This document shows positions 24,501 to 36,900 of a stretch of DNA of 64,000 bases, in pieces (position 1 is the stretch's first letter; each line of letters begins with the position of its first letter). The translations under genes were made by a program, and so were the position numbers. The notes under the pieces are model-generated. The model was not told where the DNA came from, made no database searches, and was given only the letters and a program-made list of their open reading frames with translations. Source of the stretch: Plenodomus lindquistii (lineage: Eukaryota > Ascomycota > Dothideomycetes > Pleosporales > Leptosphaeriaceae); NCBI GenBank assembly GCA_025504975.1, contig JANUWI010000012.1, forward strand, positions 248,001 to 312,000, in the 5' to 3' direction.

Positions 24501-26261
24501 AAATCTGCGCACCACCTACCAGGTCAAGCGGAGATGCTGCCCATCGTCAGCCTTATTAGGCGAGCAGATCACAACCCTCCCCTGGAAGGTGGCTTACTTA
24601 GTATGCAGGACTAAGCGAAATTCTTCCTTGCTAAGCGTCGAGCAGCCCGCGGAGATGGAATTACGATCCTGTTCGTCCAAGCCTGCTCGAAACACGGCTG
24701 CGGCTGATTTTCTTCGCGCCGGGACAGACTTGAGCGATCAGTCAGCCGTTGACTGGTGATGGAAGATGTGCAGAGACTAGTGTTTAGGCTGCCCAACTAT
24801 GCGCTATGTTTGTCACCTCTCTCACGTACTAGGTCACTAATTGCATGAAACATTGTGATCAGTGGGGAAACAGTTGTACGAATCGTAGCCTTCATCGTCA
24901 CCGCAGTGGTGATCCGGTTCTCCCGCCGATGGCGATGATGCTCACCCACCTTGGTAGCGGACACCTCATTCCGCGCTCCTTCGCTGATGGTCATTATGAT
25001 GCCATACAGTGCGTATCTGACGATACATGTGTAGTTACAAGCTTGGCGGGCCTGCGAATGCACAAACAATGTAATCAGTTCAATAGGTCGGCTTTGTTTC
25101 CCGTCTTGTATATAACATATCACAGTTCGCCACGACCTCACCCGGAAGCTCGGCCATCACACCCAAATCCAAAGGCAGGATCTTCTACTTGTGCTGCGAG
25201 TCATAGTCTCTTGTCTTGGCGAGCGGCACACGGTCAGCTCTATACTTAGAGACAATTATGCACTTGCGTATTGATGCAACATTGAACCACAATGAGTCAT
25301 TTGTAGAGACCCTGTTGACGCCTGCATTGAAACCTCTCGCTTTACAAGGGCCCCTTTCGACATGTTCTGCGAGCGCTTGGAAGGGACATGTATCCAGCCA
25401 CCAGGTTCGCTACCGGTTTTGACGCTGCATCGATACTGTAGTCACATACAGGGGCAGGAGAATGAAATTTCCACCAGTGGTTCGGTTGCGACGCCCACCA
25501 AGCCACCAATGTCAGCCACCTAGAACCCTGAGAGGATTTGCATCCAGCAGCCTTGATTTAATAGGTTCCCCAAAATTGAGCAGGATCTCGACCTCAGGGT
25601 CGGATATCCACGCGTCTGGGTACTGCATCCTCCATGCAAAAGCATGCATTCACGGGGACAGGGTCCGATGGGGGTATTGCTAAGGCTAGACAATATATGC
25701 ACTTGAGTGGAATACTGGGGCCGAGATGGCCGCGGTGCAGAAACCAGCTTCACCAGAATGCAATACCTGAATGAAGTCTTACCCGTTTACCAGAACCAGA
25801 CACTGCTCACCCCACATCGTAGCTGTGGGTGCTGCGCTGTTCAGTCCCGCCATGTCGCATATGGGTATGGAAAGTACTGCTTGACTGGGCCTAGGCAGCT
25901 CACATTGGGATATATACTCAACAGCGTCGTGTATGCACATCGCGCACTAATTGTCCTACTCTTGCCGCTCCCGAAAATAGTAATATCGCAATATCTACGG
26001 TGTTGTACACAAGCAGCTGAAGGCGGGGTAACCTCTCGTACGGCTGGAAGATTCGATAGATCTTGTATAAAAAGCTGCGAAGCATGTGATATTCAAAACT
26101 ACCGCGCATAAAGCGCCGCTGGCTAATCAATAAGAATTCGATAATCAACATTCGTACGACAGCGAAAAGATATTAAATACACACGTCTAGAATCGAAGTT
26201 GTTAGTAAGACAGATTGCGATTCGAATTGCCGCTCGACCAAAGCCAATTTAATCATGGTCT
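21516..26261. other. Long spacer (4.7 kb) between the epimerase and GH114 genes; no intact gene
   Basis: Many short open frames on both strands, none with a domain I recognise. I looked for the Sph3/spherulin-4 (GH135) gene that sits in this cluster in Aspergillus and found no matching block on either strand. One plus-strand frame from 23615 to 23974 is open for about 120 codons apart from a single TGA at 23774, and could be a decayed coding remnant. A 9-bp inverted repeat (CTCGTCACT / AGTGACGAG) lies around 22430-22470. No terminal repeats or transposase were recognised. Confidence 0.5.
21589..21596 (-). promoter_or_regulatory. TATA-box-like element upstream of the epimerase gene
   Basis: TATATAAG on the minus strand, about 74-81 bases upstream of the epimerase start codon, a usual distance for a fungal TATA box. 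Recognised by sequence and position only. Confidence 0.4.
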
Positions 26262-27337
26262 TCAATCGTGATTTCCAATCGCCGAATTTATGGCGCTGGT
26301 CTGCACGTCGCCATTGCAGTATTCCACCCAGCCATCCAGATTCATCTTCTTGATCACCGTGCTAAAGCCCTGGCTTCCTTCAGAGTCTCCTTCTCTAGAG
26401 CAGTATTGATCCCTGATGTTCTGGCCCATTCCTCTTGTTGCTGCATCACCTTCGCCAGCGCCGTCGGGGTACTCGATGTGGAAGACTGGCTTTCCATCCG
26501 CGATGAAGGGCTGGAAGGTGTCGCATTCGCTGTACTGGGCGCACTGCTCATTGACGGAGAAGTGCACGAGCGGCAAAACTGTCGGGATGATGCTGCCCGC
26601 GTTCTTGAGTCCCAATGTGAGGTTCAGAGGTGCTGCTACCGAGGATAGGAATTGCACAAACGAGATACTGTCTTCTTCTGTGAGTGACATGCCGTTGTCA
26701 TTCGACTAGACCTTCGGTTAGGATATTGCACATAGAATAGCACAAGTCAACTCACATAACCGTCGACATTGTCAGGGTCGATACCATCACACTCCTTTGT
26801 CTTGGCCATTTGCATTCTCTGCGTCATAATCTTGCGCACATTCTCACTGTTTAGCTGCAACCACTTCTCGCCCGGCCAACCATCCAGGTCTTTGCCCATA
26901 TCTTCGGGCTTGAATTGGTCGGCATCTGGACGCCAATCCTCATAACTTCCACCGCTGAAGTAGCAAATGACCTTCTTACCCAGCGCATGCAGACGCTGGA
27001 TCGTCTCCGCAGGGGTATCGAAGAGATCAATATCGAAGATGTCGACGTCCGGAGTAGTCTTCGTGTCACTAGCTGAGACGACAGGTGGGTGAGACAGAAT
27101 AATTTGCCACGTGTCGTTGACCTTTGGTACCCATTGTAGTGTGTTGTTTGGCGATGGCAGAGGGGTTAAAGTAGAGGTTGGTGGTGTGTCCGAGCCGTCA
27201 TCGCTGTCGTCTCCGCCGACTGTCAAGCCTATTCCCAGACCGAGCGCGAGAGCGAGGACGACGACGGCGACGAGGCCACCGACAAGAAGTTTGCGGCGCA
27301 GAGACCATGGGCGTCGTGAAGTTCCTGGCTTGTCCAT
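26262..27337 (-). CDS. ega3: Membrane-anchored GH114 endo-alpha-1,4-galactosaminidase, Ega3 type
   Basis: Hydrolase that cuts alpha-1,4-linked galactosamine stretches of galactosaminogalactan, thought to release or trim the polymer at the plasma membrane. Exons 26756-27337 and 26262-26705; one 50-nt intron (GTGAGT...CTAAC...TCTAG); product 341 residues. It is a type II membrane protein: a basic N-tail (RRPWSLRRK), one membrane helix (about 16-41), a Ser/Thr/Pro stalk, then a TIM-barrel catalytic domain from about 70. Barrel strands are visible as WQIILS, VDIFDIDLFD, KVICYFSGGSYEDW and CDGIDPDNVDGY. The likely catalytic acids are Asp189 (in IDPDN) and Glu247 (in VNEQC), at the same numbering that I recall for the Aspergillus enzyme. 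The family block HIEYPDG follows. The gene lies between the epimerase and the deacetylase, on the same strand as both. Confidence 0.9.
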
Positions 27338-29330
27338 GGTTTCGATTGCCCCAGCAAAAGATGTGGAGAGACGGATGAATTGATGTCCGAAAGACGGGAA
27401 AACTGTGGAATCGTCAGTCGCTACGCACCGCAGGCTCTGTGCTACAAACTGTGCCGCTTCTGTACCGGATGAAGAATTTCACAGCCGACTTTGTGAGGTT
27501 CCCGTGCCGTAAAGACGCAAAGGATGGACTGTTCGGTGCGGACCCCTCACAACATGCAGTGTCATGTGCTCAGTCTGCGCCTCGTATAGTCCTGGGGCGT
27601 GTCGAATCATTGGTAGATCTAGGCCCAGTAGCGCTGACGCCTAGAATAGCGCTATTGTGGCGTTGTCAGGGGTTGCAGCCGAAACATTCCAGGGCCCAGG
27701 GGACATCACAACAACACCCAAGTCGGAAAATTCTTGCAAGCTTGAACGCTAAATATTATGTGGAAGCCCTCCCGCCTGAAACGCCTATTGCTCCCGAGTA
27801 AGCACTAACAGCCCCAATAATCACTGGATGGCCATTCCGTGAAGGGTAGAGGGGTGATGAAGTTTGGTAGAAGCAGAACGTTTGGACATGGGGCAGGTTG
27901 CTGATCAAATCGATCTAGTGCCAATAGGGGGTCGTCCTGTGCCCTGTGGGCCACACTCCAATCTGAGATTCCCAACGTCGAACTAGATCTTATGATCTTC
28001 GCAAGCAGCGGCAAGCTCGAGCCCTTTGATCGAAATCGGATGATCCGCGCAAGCTTTGTTGACGGGGGCACCTTGGCAAAGAGACCCGCCGGGGTCCCGG
28101 CGCGGGGCCCCCTTCCCACTTACTCAAGAGGACTTCGATCGCCGAGGCACCGTGCGTGAAACAATGGAGATTGGACTGGAGTAGGAAACCTCAGCAAAGT
28201 CAACATGTGAACTGATGCGCGTCTTCCCTGTAGTCAAGAAAAGTCTTCCTTTCTGAGAATCCTACATGCACACTTTGTCGTCATCAATACCGTGCGAGTG
28301 ACAGATTGGTGGGAAGTTGTGGAGAAGGGCGGGGACGACTGACGCTGCTGCATGCGCATTGTATTGGAATCGTGACGAATGCGAAGGAGGATGTGGGCGC
28401 GAATTACACAGGTGGCTTGCAAGGCGCCCTCCCAAGACGCTTTTTTGGAAATGTCCCAACAAGTCGGGATCTAGTCTGCCGGGCTGTCCAGGAAGCCCCT
28501 GATGTCAGGTTCTTTGCCACACCCATTTTTGTCGACTCTGCCTCGTCTCCAGACAGGAGAGAAGAGTCTTTTGGTACACGCCTGCGGGGCAGCACGTGTT
28601 GGTCCCCGTGTCCTGCTCTTACATTTTGCCACTGTCGGTCAAGGACATGTGCCGCACGCCATGCCTGCTAGCGTTCCAATCCTATGGGGAGTGCCCCATC
28701 ATACGCAAACACGTCGCGCAATCAATATACCACAAAATTGGCCGGTCCTGATACAATACAAAATCTAGTTGATATGTAAACCACCGATCACGTCTACTTG
28801 AAACGCAGTGTGATGGTGCGGCGAGGTCAATATGTATGTAGGCTCGTGACTCGCCAAATCGCCGCTAAGCGTGATAATTCAACTTTGATCTTTTCTTGCG
28901 TCAGTCTTAAGATCGCACCATGGCATAGAGTGCTAGAAAATGGTGACGAGAATGGTTTGAAAAGAACATTATGGATGAGCTGAAATGTATACAGCGATAG
29001 TCTAGATTTGTGATTTGAACGCGTCCAAATGGCTTCATGCCTACCCCTGATGCATGCGGGTGCATCTGCGAGATAACATTGGGGGCTTGAGAGCTGACAG
29101 GCCCTTAATCTGGAAAGCGCACGACATGTGTTCGGCTTGAGCGCTCCCTGTCGAACGCCCGAGCCCCTGTCCTAGACCCAGGCAAACGAGACAGTGCTCT
29201 TTGCTTTCCACCATGCAGGAAGTATGAAAACATATTAAATGAATTAAACATGCCTGCTTTACTACAGTGATGACTTGCTGACCATAAACAAGCGGACATG
29301 CAACGAGTGTCCTATTAAATGCAACGCAAG
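27338..29330. other. Intergenic between the GH114 and deacetylase genes
   Basis: About 2 kb between the start of the GH114 gene and the stop of the deacetylase gene, both on the minus strand; the first few hundred bases above 27338 should hold the GH114 promoter. Open frames such as 28306-28671 have no recognisable product. Confidence 0.5.
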
Positions 29331-31647
29331 CTACAACCTGAGAGGGGAAGAAAGCCTGTAGGATCGGCTAGCACCAGCCATGTTAACCCAGAGCGTCAAA
29401 GGATCGGTACCGAGCTGCTCCTTGGTTGCACCTGCCGTGGAGGTTACAGCACCCGGCAGGGTGATCGGAATAGTTGTTCCGCACCTGTTACCTCCAGCTG
29501 TGAACACATTGACACTTTCGATGCTGGCACCGTTGGTGGAAAGTTTCCAAGTCATGCTGGGGCTGCACTGGTCACGGGTTTGACGGTTGACGAATTGCTG
29601 GACGATATCATCCTGTTTGAGAGTCCTCATCGGCCAGGTGGTGCTATGTCTGTTTAGTGGGATTTCACATTGAATGGTGAAAGGTACTTACTACGTCGTC
29701 ATTGCCGTGGTGATGACCTCGAGCCATGTCATGAGCAGAGAGTACTGTCCGCTTACACCATTCACCGTGGTCGCGGGGATACCAGCGACACGCATGTTGG
29801 CCTGATGGAACATGTATCTGGTGAACGTGTAAGTAGAATGTAGGCTTGTGGGTGGATGAACTTACGGATCCCAGTGAAGGCCCATCAAATTCCGCAACGT
29901 AGACTCTCTAGTATTGGCGAGGAGACTGTCGAAGTTGCCACTACCAGCAGAAGTATCGATCCACTCTTGCAGCGTGCAGTCCGGAGAGTCGCAGTTGTAG
30001 TAGATCAGCGTCGCCCATCTAGGCATGACGGTGAGTCCAGCATACCCGTTCGTGTCCACGGTTGTAATGTATGGCCAGAAGGTATTCTGGGAGTTGCGTA
30101 AACCTGGACGGGTGTTGTCTCCTACAACATTGACAATGCCGTTGGTCATCCATGCTCGGATGGCGTCGGCGTTGTAAAGACCTGTGATAGCTGGAGGAAT
30201 GATGCCCTTTGGACTGAAACGCTTAGCTGCAGAGAGGCCAATTTGAGTCAGCCAGGCCTTGTTGAATTGGATCTCCTTTGATGTGTCGGAGAACGTAGCG
30301 TTGGTCAGATCTGCGTGGGAGCTGTGATCTGTTAGTGATGATCGCAATTCAAAGTGTATATTGTCCTTACAATGTGTGAGAGATGTGTGCGAAGGCGTCG
30401 CGCTGGGACGCAACATAGAACCACTGCATAAGTGGGTCAATACTTGCACATGCGAGGCTCCACGAATAGTTGGCGGGGGTCGCTGGCCAGATGTTATCGC
30501 CGACTCCAGGAACCTTCTTGTATTCCTTGTTGACTTCCGGCTGTTCGGGATAATAAATGGCGTCAGGCGGATTGCATGATGTCTGCCCAGCGGTGGTATA
30601 GACTCCGGCCTCAATATCACCGTTACCGTTGTGGCCGATCTCGAGGTAGAATTCAGAACCAGCAGGCAGCTTTGCGTTCAATGTCGACTGCCAACGTACA
30701 TGGGCCGTCATGTCCGCCGGTGTCGCGCGATATTTTTGTCCTTGTGGGCGGTATAGTTCCGTCTCCAGAAACATGTCATCGACTTGGGCGCTCAAGTAGA
30801 TCCTCCTGAAGCCTACATAGAGACCACGCGTGACCCATGTGATCCAGGCGTGTTGCGCAATGTTGCTGGAGGCGGACCAGTCCAAAGCGAAAGGCAGGAA
30901 CCACGCCATTTGCTGACGATCGCCAATCTGGTTGATGACTGCTGCTGTGCCTGCGGTGCCGAATTTGGCCACCTCCACAGCCAACGACCCGTTTGTGATC
31001 GTGGCTGGGGTATGCCAAAAACCAGCGGTGCTAATGCCGACATCACTAATGCCATAATTAGTCTCTGAAAAGCAATTTACTTGAGAGATGGGGCATAACA
31101 TGTTCTCTGTAGAACGGTCGAGACGGATCGAGATGTATACTCACGTTTTGAGGTTGGCAGTAGGGAAGGCAGTCGTATTGGTGAACGTCAATGGCTCATC
31201 ATTCGTGTTCCCACCCAGAGCTAGAACACCGAATTCAGCCGCAGGGAAAACGTCCAGACGGACCATCCGAGCACCAAATCGAGTTTGGTAGGCGTAGAGT
31301 TCGGACCATTGTGCACTGGTCAGGGCGCTGTTGTAAAGGCCATTGTAGTCGTAGGTCACATCACCAATAACGACGATGCCACCAAAGTTGCCTTGAGTTG
31401 CTGTGGAGTTAAGTGCTGGAAGGCTCGTAACTCCTGTCTGAGGAACGGTAAGCACCTGGTAGGGAATACCGTAGCCCTGAAGGCCCAGTCCGGCACTGTT
31501 CACTGCCGAAGTGGAGTCACGTGCGATGACGAGTATAGTGCTGGAGACTGTGGCACCCCCGACGTACGCTAGCACTCCATGCAATAGGGAAAGCATGCAT
31601 GACAGTATGCATACCCGGGAAAAGGAAGAAGATGAAGGCACCATCAT
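29331..31647 (-). CDS. agd3: Secreted galactosaminogalactan deacetylase, Agd3 type (CE18)
   Basis: Removes acetyl groups from GalNAc residues of galactosaminogalactan outside the cell, making the polymer cationic and adhesive. Five exons: 31145-31647, 30371-31045, 29866-30321, 29692-29817, 29331-29643; introns 99, 49, 48 and 48 nt; product 690 residues. A signal peptide is present (start MMVPSSSSFSRV, hydrophobic core to about residue 27). The N-terminal region matches the Agd3 carbohydrate-binding part (STILVIARDST onward). The deacetylase core shows the metal-binding motifs QVDDMFLET (Asp) and HISHTFSH (His-x3-His), plus YLEIGHNGNGD. The fourth junction has two phase-compatible splice choices that differ by one residue (GTAGTA/CAG or GTAAGT/CATAG); the second is given. 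Start 31647 is the first in-frame ATG; a frame without ATG extends a little further upstream. It is divergent from the Gtb3 gene. Confidence 0.92.
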
Positions 31648-33982
31648 GAAGGGCCAACGAGTGTGGTGAAACAATGAAGACGAGTGAACAATAGCTTTGG
31701 GGATTTGAAGACCTTAAGAGGGCAACTTCGGCAGAGAAGTCCAGTCGATCAGCCAGCCACTGAGAGGTTGATGTTGGTCCAGATGCATTCCAAAGGCGAA
31801 AGAAACTATTGATTCTTTCCCCCTGTGGCGTCGCATCATACGTTCTGGAGGGTGTCGAATGAGTTCACCGGATGACGCTTTGGGGGCAAAATTGGGCGAC
31901 CCATGCCTGTAATCCCCATTGTTTCATTCATTGTCAGTGAAGGTACCCAGAAATCATAGGGTCCATCCGGCTCTTGGCAGATCCTCATCCTCTGTGCGCT
32001 ACCACGGGAAATAAATTTAGTCGTCGTCGATTCAGATGCCAAACGAATAGGGCTCCCCAGCGCAAAATCTGCCGTCACTAAACCGAACCCAAGGCCAGGC
32101 CTAGCAGGATCAGCAGCAGGGTGCCTATGGTGCTAGCCCCTTTCATGCGACGAGGAACCTACTTGTCGTAACCGGGCCATCACACCCAAAGACGAATTAC
32201 TCACAGTCAAGGCGCCCTGTGGATGGCCTTACGTTGCTGTTCCACCCCATTTATGTTGGGTGCTCTGGATTTACTAGCTTACACAACAATGCTTTGTAGA
32301 CATGAAGAGTGCAGGTGGTCACTTAAAGTGCCTGTTTTGCCCGGTATCTCATGGGCCCAGGATAACTCTATGTAAAACTAAAGAATGCCTTCAAACACCA
32401 GCATCCATCGGCCTTGAAAGGCACACGGCCATCATGCGCGGGAGCTGGATTGCGTCGCGTAGAAGGCGGACAGAGCTCGGGATGAAGAATCGCGATACCC
32501 GTATTGACTGCTGACAGCTGTCATAAGCTAGCAGGGGTATGAGCGCGTAGTGGGCTTTACGGACACGATGGCTAGGCCGAACGGCGCTTTATGCCATGGA
32601 AGGCAATCCGGATCACGTTATTGCTCTGCTGACTGATGGTAACATTCAGCAGTCTACTCGGTACCAAAGTCGGGATAAAAATAGTGGCGGGATGGAGGGT
32701 AGCCATTTCTGCTAGATCGAAAGCTAATTTCAAGGTTTCTGCGGAACAGCCATCCTAGAGAGACTAAAGCTGGCAAGGCGCGGCTCATGATCCATGACGC
32801 CTGGATCGGGCTACCTCAATTTGGCTTAACATCAGGCTAAAATGTGAGTGGCGTATGTCCGGGCCCAAGGATCGCGAGGCTGAACATACTGATCCACGTA
32901 GGTGTAGCGAGGACCCCGTCATTTCAGTTGTCGTTGCGCCACGCTGTCCATACACGAGGATTCGTGGCCTATGGTCCCAAGACCTGAGTGGCGTTGAACG
33001 CGTGCTGGGATCCACACACGCACCCTTTGCTTCACTGTGCCTCTAAGCTACCCCAAATTCTGCATGCTGTCCTCAGGGGGTAAGGGCTTGACATGTTCCA
33101 GATATAGGCGATTCTCGCTGTATGTCCTCGATCGAAGATTCCGCATCGTAATTCCATGGACATCGACTCAGACTAAGTGGGGAGCTTTGAGTACGGAGAC
33201 TAGGAGTACGCATCCCAAGTCATAGTAGGGGTACTGTCTGTGTTTGCCACGGTCCGGGCTAAGCGAGCCACCCCTAGACTAGCAGCCCATCAAGCGCCTT
33301 GCCCCTGTATCAGCCCACGTTAGCGTTTGCACCTTCGGGTTACGCCTATGCGTTCCTTGGCTTCATCTAGTGTATCCAGAAAACTTGCATCCGTATACTC
33401 CCAAATTTATGACATATCGAGCCCAAAGCTTCCTGCCCCTGTCCCTGGTCGGCGATAATCCTCCGCCTGCTGTACGCTGGCCTTGGTGACTGCCGCCCCA
33501 CTGCCATCTGTGCATGGCCAAGCACCATAGTGCAGGTATCTGGAACGACGACAGTGCGTCTCGTGCTGACCACGATTCGACGCGAAATGCCTTGACCCCC
33601 GTGTCTGGCTTGTGCACCATGTGCACCATGTGGATTGATACCATTCGCAGGGTCCACTAAGCATCCGACCCACTAAATGAATCTCTTCGTCCGCTGTCGT
33701 GCTGTGGTAGACGATCGGTTGTTTGAAACTCTTCCCATAGTTATTATCCAAACTTGCTAGGGTCTTCTGCACCCTGCTTTCTGCCGTCACGGCCCGTGGA
33801 AATCCTTCCCCCCAGCTTACATAACTACCATGTCATATTAGTAGTGTAGTCCCGGACCCAATTCCTTGCATAGGGCAACTCCTGTCCCAATCGACGTTTT
33901 TCAACGAGAGGTTGACCTTGGAGGAGAGGCCTTGTCTACTCTACCAGAAGGTCTTGATTTCCCACGAGAGGAAGTCATTATC
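31648..33982. other. Divergent promoter region between the agd3 and gtb3 genes
   Basis: About 2.3 kb separating the deacetylase (-) and glycosyltransferase (+) starts. Several open frames of 60-130 codons (for example 33407-33790, minus) have no recognisable product. The last 117 bases (33866-33982) are open in the gtb3 frame but lack ATG; they are either 5' UTR or part of an unrecognised upstream exon. Confidence 0.5.
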
Positions 33983-36900
33983 ATGGGCAAACCGGATATC
34001 CTGGGCATTCAGGCCTTCAGCTCCGGTGTGGTGTTAGAGGAGTGGTGGCAATGGGTCCTCGTTGCTATCATCATTGCGAGTGGGCTGGTCGGTACCGCTG
34101 CGTTCCTCTGGCAAGCCTATCGCTCGATACGCAAATTCATCAAGGTAAGCACAAGGTCCATTTGCAATGCGTAGCACTAACACGTTCTACAGTCAAGTAA
34201 AGCCACCCGAAGTTTACCTCTATCGGTGCAAGAATGCATCCGCCTCCTTTCGCAATGCTCGGACGTCGTGTGCCAGAAACACACAGCCCCTCACAAACCC
34301 TCTTCTTTCGGGGTATATCTTGGAGCCCTCAATAGCCCAGTCACTGCGGATGAGGCTCGTCTACTATCACAATGGGAAGCAGTTGTGTTGGATTATCGCG
34401 AGCCAGGTGTTCTTGACGCCGTCAGTGAGGGCACCATCCCGATGGGCCCACAAACTATCGCACGGCTTGATCTGCTCGAGGCACTCTCCTTTTCGGCCTT
34501 GCAGAACGAACACGACATGTGTCGTGCTGCGGACACCCTAGCATCGACGATCCAGCAAACCATACGGCAGACAGGCAAACGGCGGTACTTTACAGGCGTT
34601 CTGATAGCGAACTGGCGAGAGCGGCTATCGATTCCATTGTTGAACGGTCTTACAATGCTCATTGCCGCGTATGGCCTTGATATCTACCTAGAGATAACAT
34701 CTCCTGATTTCTTGGATGGCGTTGACGATCTCGAGCTTCACCGGTTCGATGGCGTTGTCGTTTGCAATGGTACAATATTACCGAATGGAGAGCGACGAGA
34801 CTTTTTCGACATGGACAAAATGAAGACCACCACAAAAGCATTCGTGTCACAAGCCTGCCAGCGGCCTTTCATCACCATGATGTGGGACACGGTTGCGGAT
34901 GAGGCTGATCTGTCACATGCCGTCGTCAGGAGAGCTCACATGTGGTGCAGTTATCACGGAGCGGTGCCGTTCATCTCGCGGCAGTGCGCCCTCACCAATA
35001 TCCACGAGGCCCGCTCTCTCGAAGAACCACTTTCAGCATTCCAGTGGCTGAAGACCCGAAGAGTCATGGGCGTGCACGATGTATCTCGAACAGCACGAGT
35101 CGTAAGTACCGCTGCATTCATGTAAGTCAAATACCAGACTTACAATACACAGCTTTCCAAGGAATCCACAAGTGTTCTCGAGGACTATCTTCCATTGCAG
35201 AAAATCTTTCCATTGATAAACCACGCGCTCGCCGGCCCGAATGGTTCCGACATGAACCTTGATGCGAGCTTCTCTTCGATATCTGCGGCCACCACACAAC
35301 GCTCATCAGTAGATGAGGAATTCTCGAGCAAGTCAATAACCGCCATGGAGTACGCGGAAGTGGACGAGAACGGAAGGCCACTGTCTTCTCCTGCCCAGCT
35401 TCTGGGTTCGAAATCACCGGAGTGGGTGTCAGTTGCGGGGATGCGCGCTACGGACCCATTATCTTGCGCATTCGACGGAACGCTGTATAAGGGCTTGGGC
35501 TGCTTCCCCATCGGGCTCAATGCGTCACGCGTGGACTTTGATCACGTGCTCAAATCACAGAGGAGATTACGAAAACTGAACCTGCTCAGTAAAGTTTCCG
35601 CAAAGGAACTTCATCAGGCGTCGACGATTCTGAATAGCTACGGGCTTCACGACAGTGTCCTCTTTGATACTACACCAATGCTTCGCGAGGCAATTGTGGG
35701 CCTCGCCACAATGTTAGCAGAAACCACTGATGAAACCCACGACTATTACCCCTTCCAGGTATATTCCGGACTCGACTCAGGCTTCCATACCCCCACCGGC
35801 AATCAATTTTGGTCGGTATGGGAGTCAGAACAAAAGTCTGGGTCACTTGTCATGTATCTCTCGAAGTCGATGCATGATCTCACCACGGTGCTCCTCCACA
35901 CGCAACTCAGCCGCCTTGGATTCTCGAGATATGAGTGTTTTTTGGCTGAGCAAGGTCTGAGTGAGTACGAGGGGAATTCGTCGGTCCGCCCCTCGTTACC
36001 TCATCGACTGCAAGAGGATCTCAATTTGCTTTCAACCTCGGATATCGTCTTGTTTCTTCAGCACCTCCAATTGACCGAATGGGATCGCCAATGCCCGTTG
36101 TTGTCGCAAATTCGTACACAATGCGAGACGCTGCTTATTGAGCTTCCCACGTATCTTCATTTCAAGAAGCTTAGCAACATGGACTACATTAGCGGTGCGA
36201 TCACGAGCGAACAGCTTGTGACTGCTAAGCTCCAGTGGTATCACCTCTCCAGGCTTCCCTCACTGGAGCGGGACGACGCCTTGAATCTATTCGTGCACAT
36301 CTCAACAATGTTCTACGATATTCTCTGGCGTCGCGATCACGCAAAGTTGGACGAGTTGACCTCAGCAATCGAGAGTCTCGCCAGTCAAGGAAGTCTCGAT
36401 TCAACGTCCGATTTTGTGCTCTTCTCGTTGTTCTGCGCCGCAAGGCAAGCTGCATTCGAAGAGGTTTACATCGAAGTGTCGGATCGCAATCCTTTGTTCA
36501 ACCAGTACTCAGACCAGAGTGCGGCATTCGCAGAGTTGTTTGCCCTGGGTTCGCGATGCGAAACCTATTTCGATATCAAACCCAGCGATATCGGCGTTCT
36601 GCTATCCAAGAAACATCGAGATCATTACAACACCGCGGAACACCAACCTCCTATGTGGCTATTCAATGCTCCATCTTATGCCTCTGCGTATGCTGCGGCA
36701 GAAACGGATGTTGATCCCAACCAAAAGGCGTCTGTGATGCCTGCTTACCGTCGCTTTACATTTCTCAGCGTTTTCGCGATACCCGCGCTTGTTGATATCA
36801 TTCTACTCTCCACTCTTGGCCGTGGACTGTATCTCAGCACAAGTATGACCGAAGGGCAGTTGGAGTTCGCGACACATGCCCTTATGTGTTCATTACTTCT

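Noticed and set aside
21516..26261. Search for sph3 and for a transposon in the long spacer
   Set aside because: No spherulin-4-like block, transposase-like frame, long terminal repeat or inverted terminal repeat pair could be recognised by eye; RIP indices could not be computed.
27439..28768. Several 60-120 codon frames between ega3 and agd3
   Set aside because: On both strands, overlapping, no family likeness; treated as chance frames in a spacer.
33866..33868. TTG as start codon of the gtb3 frame
   Set aside because: Fungal nuclear genes rarely start at TTG; the first in-frame ATG at 33983 precedes a normal membrane anchor. Kept only as a note on a possible upstream exon.
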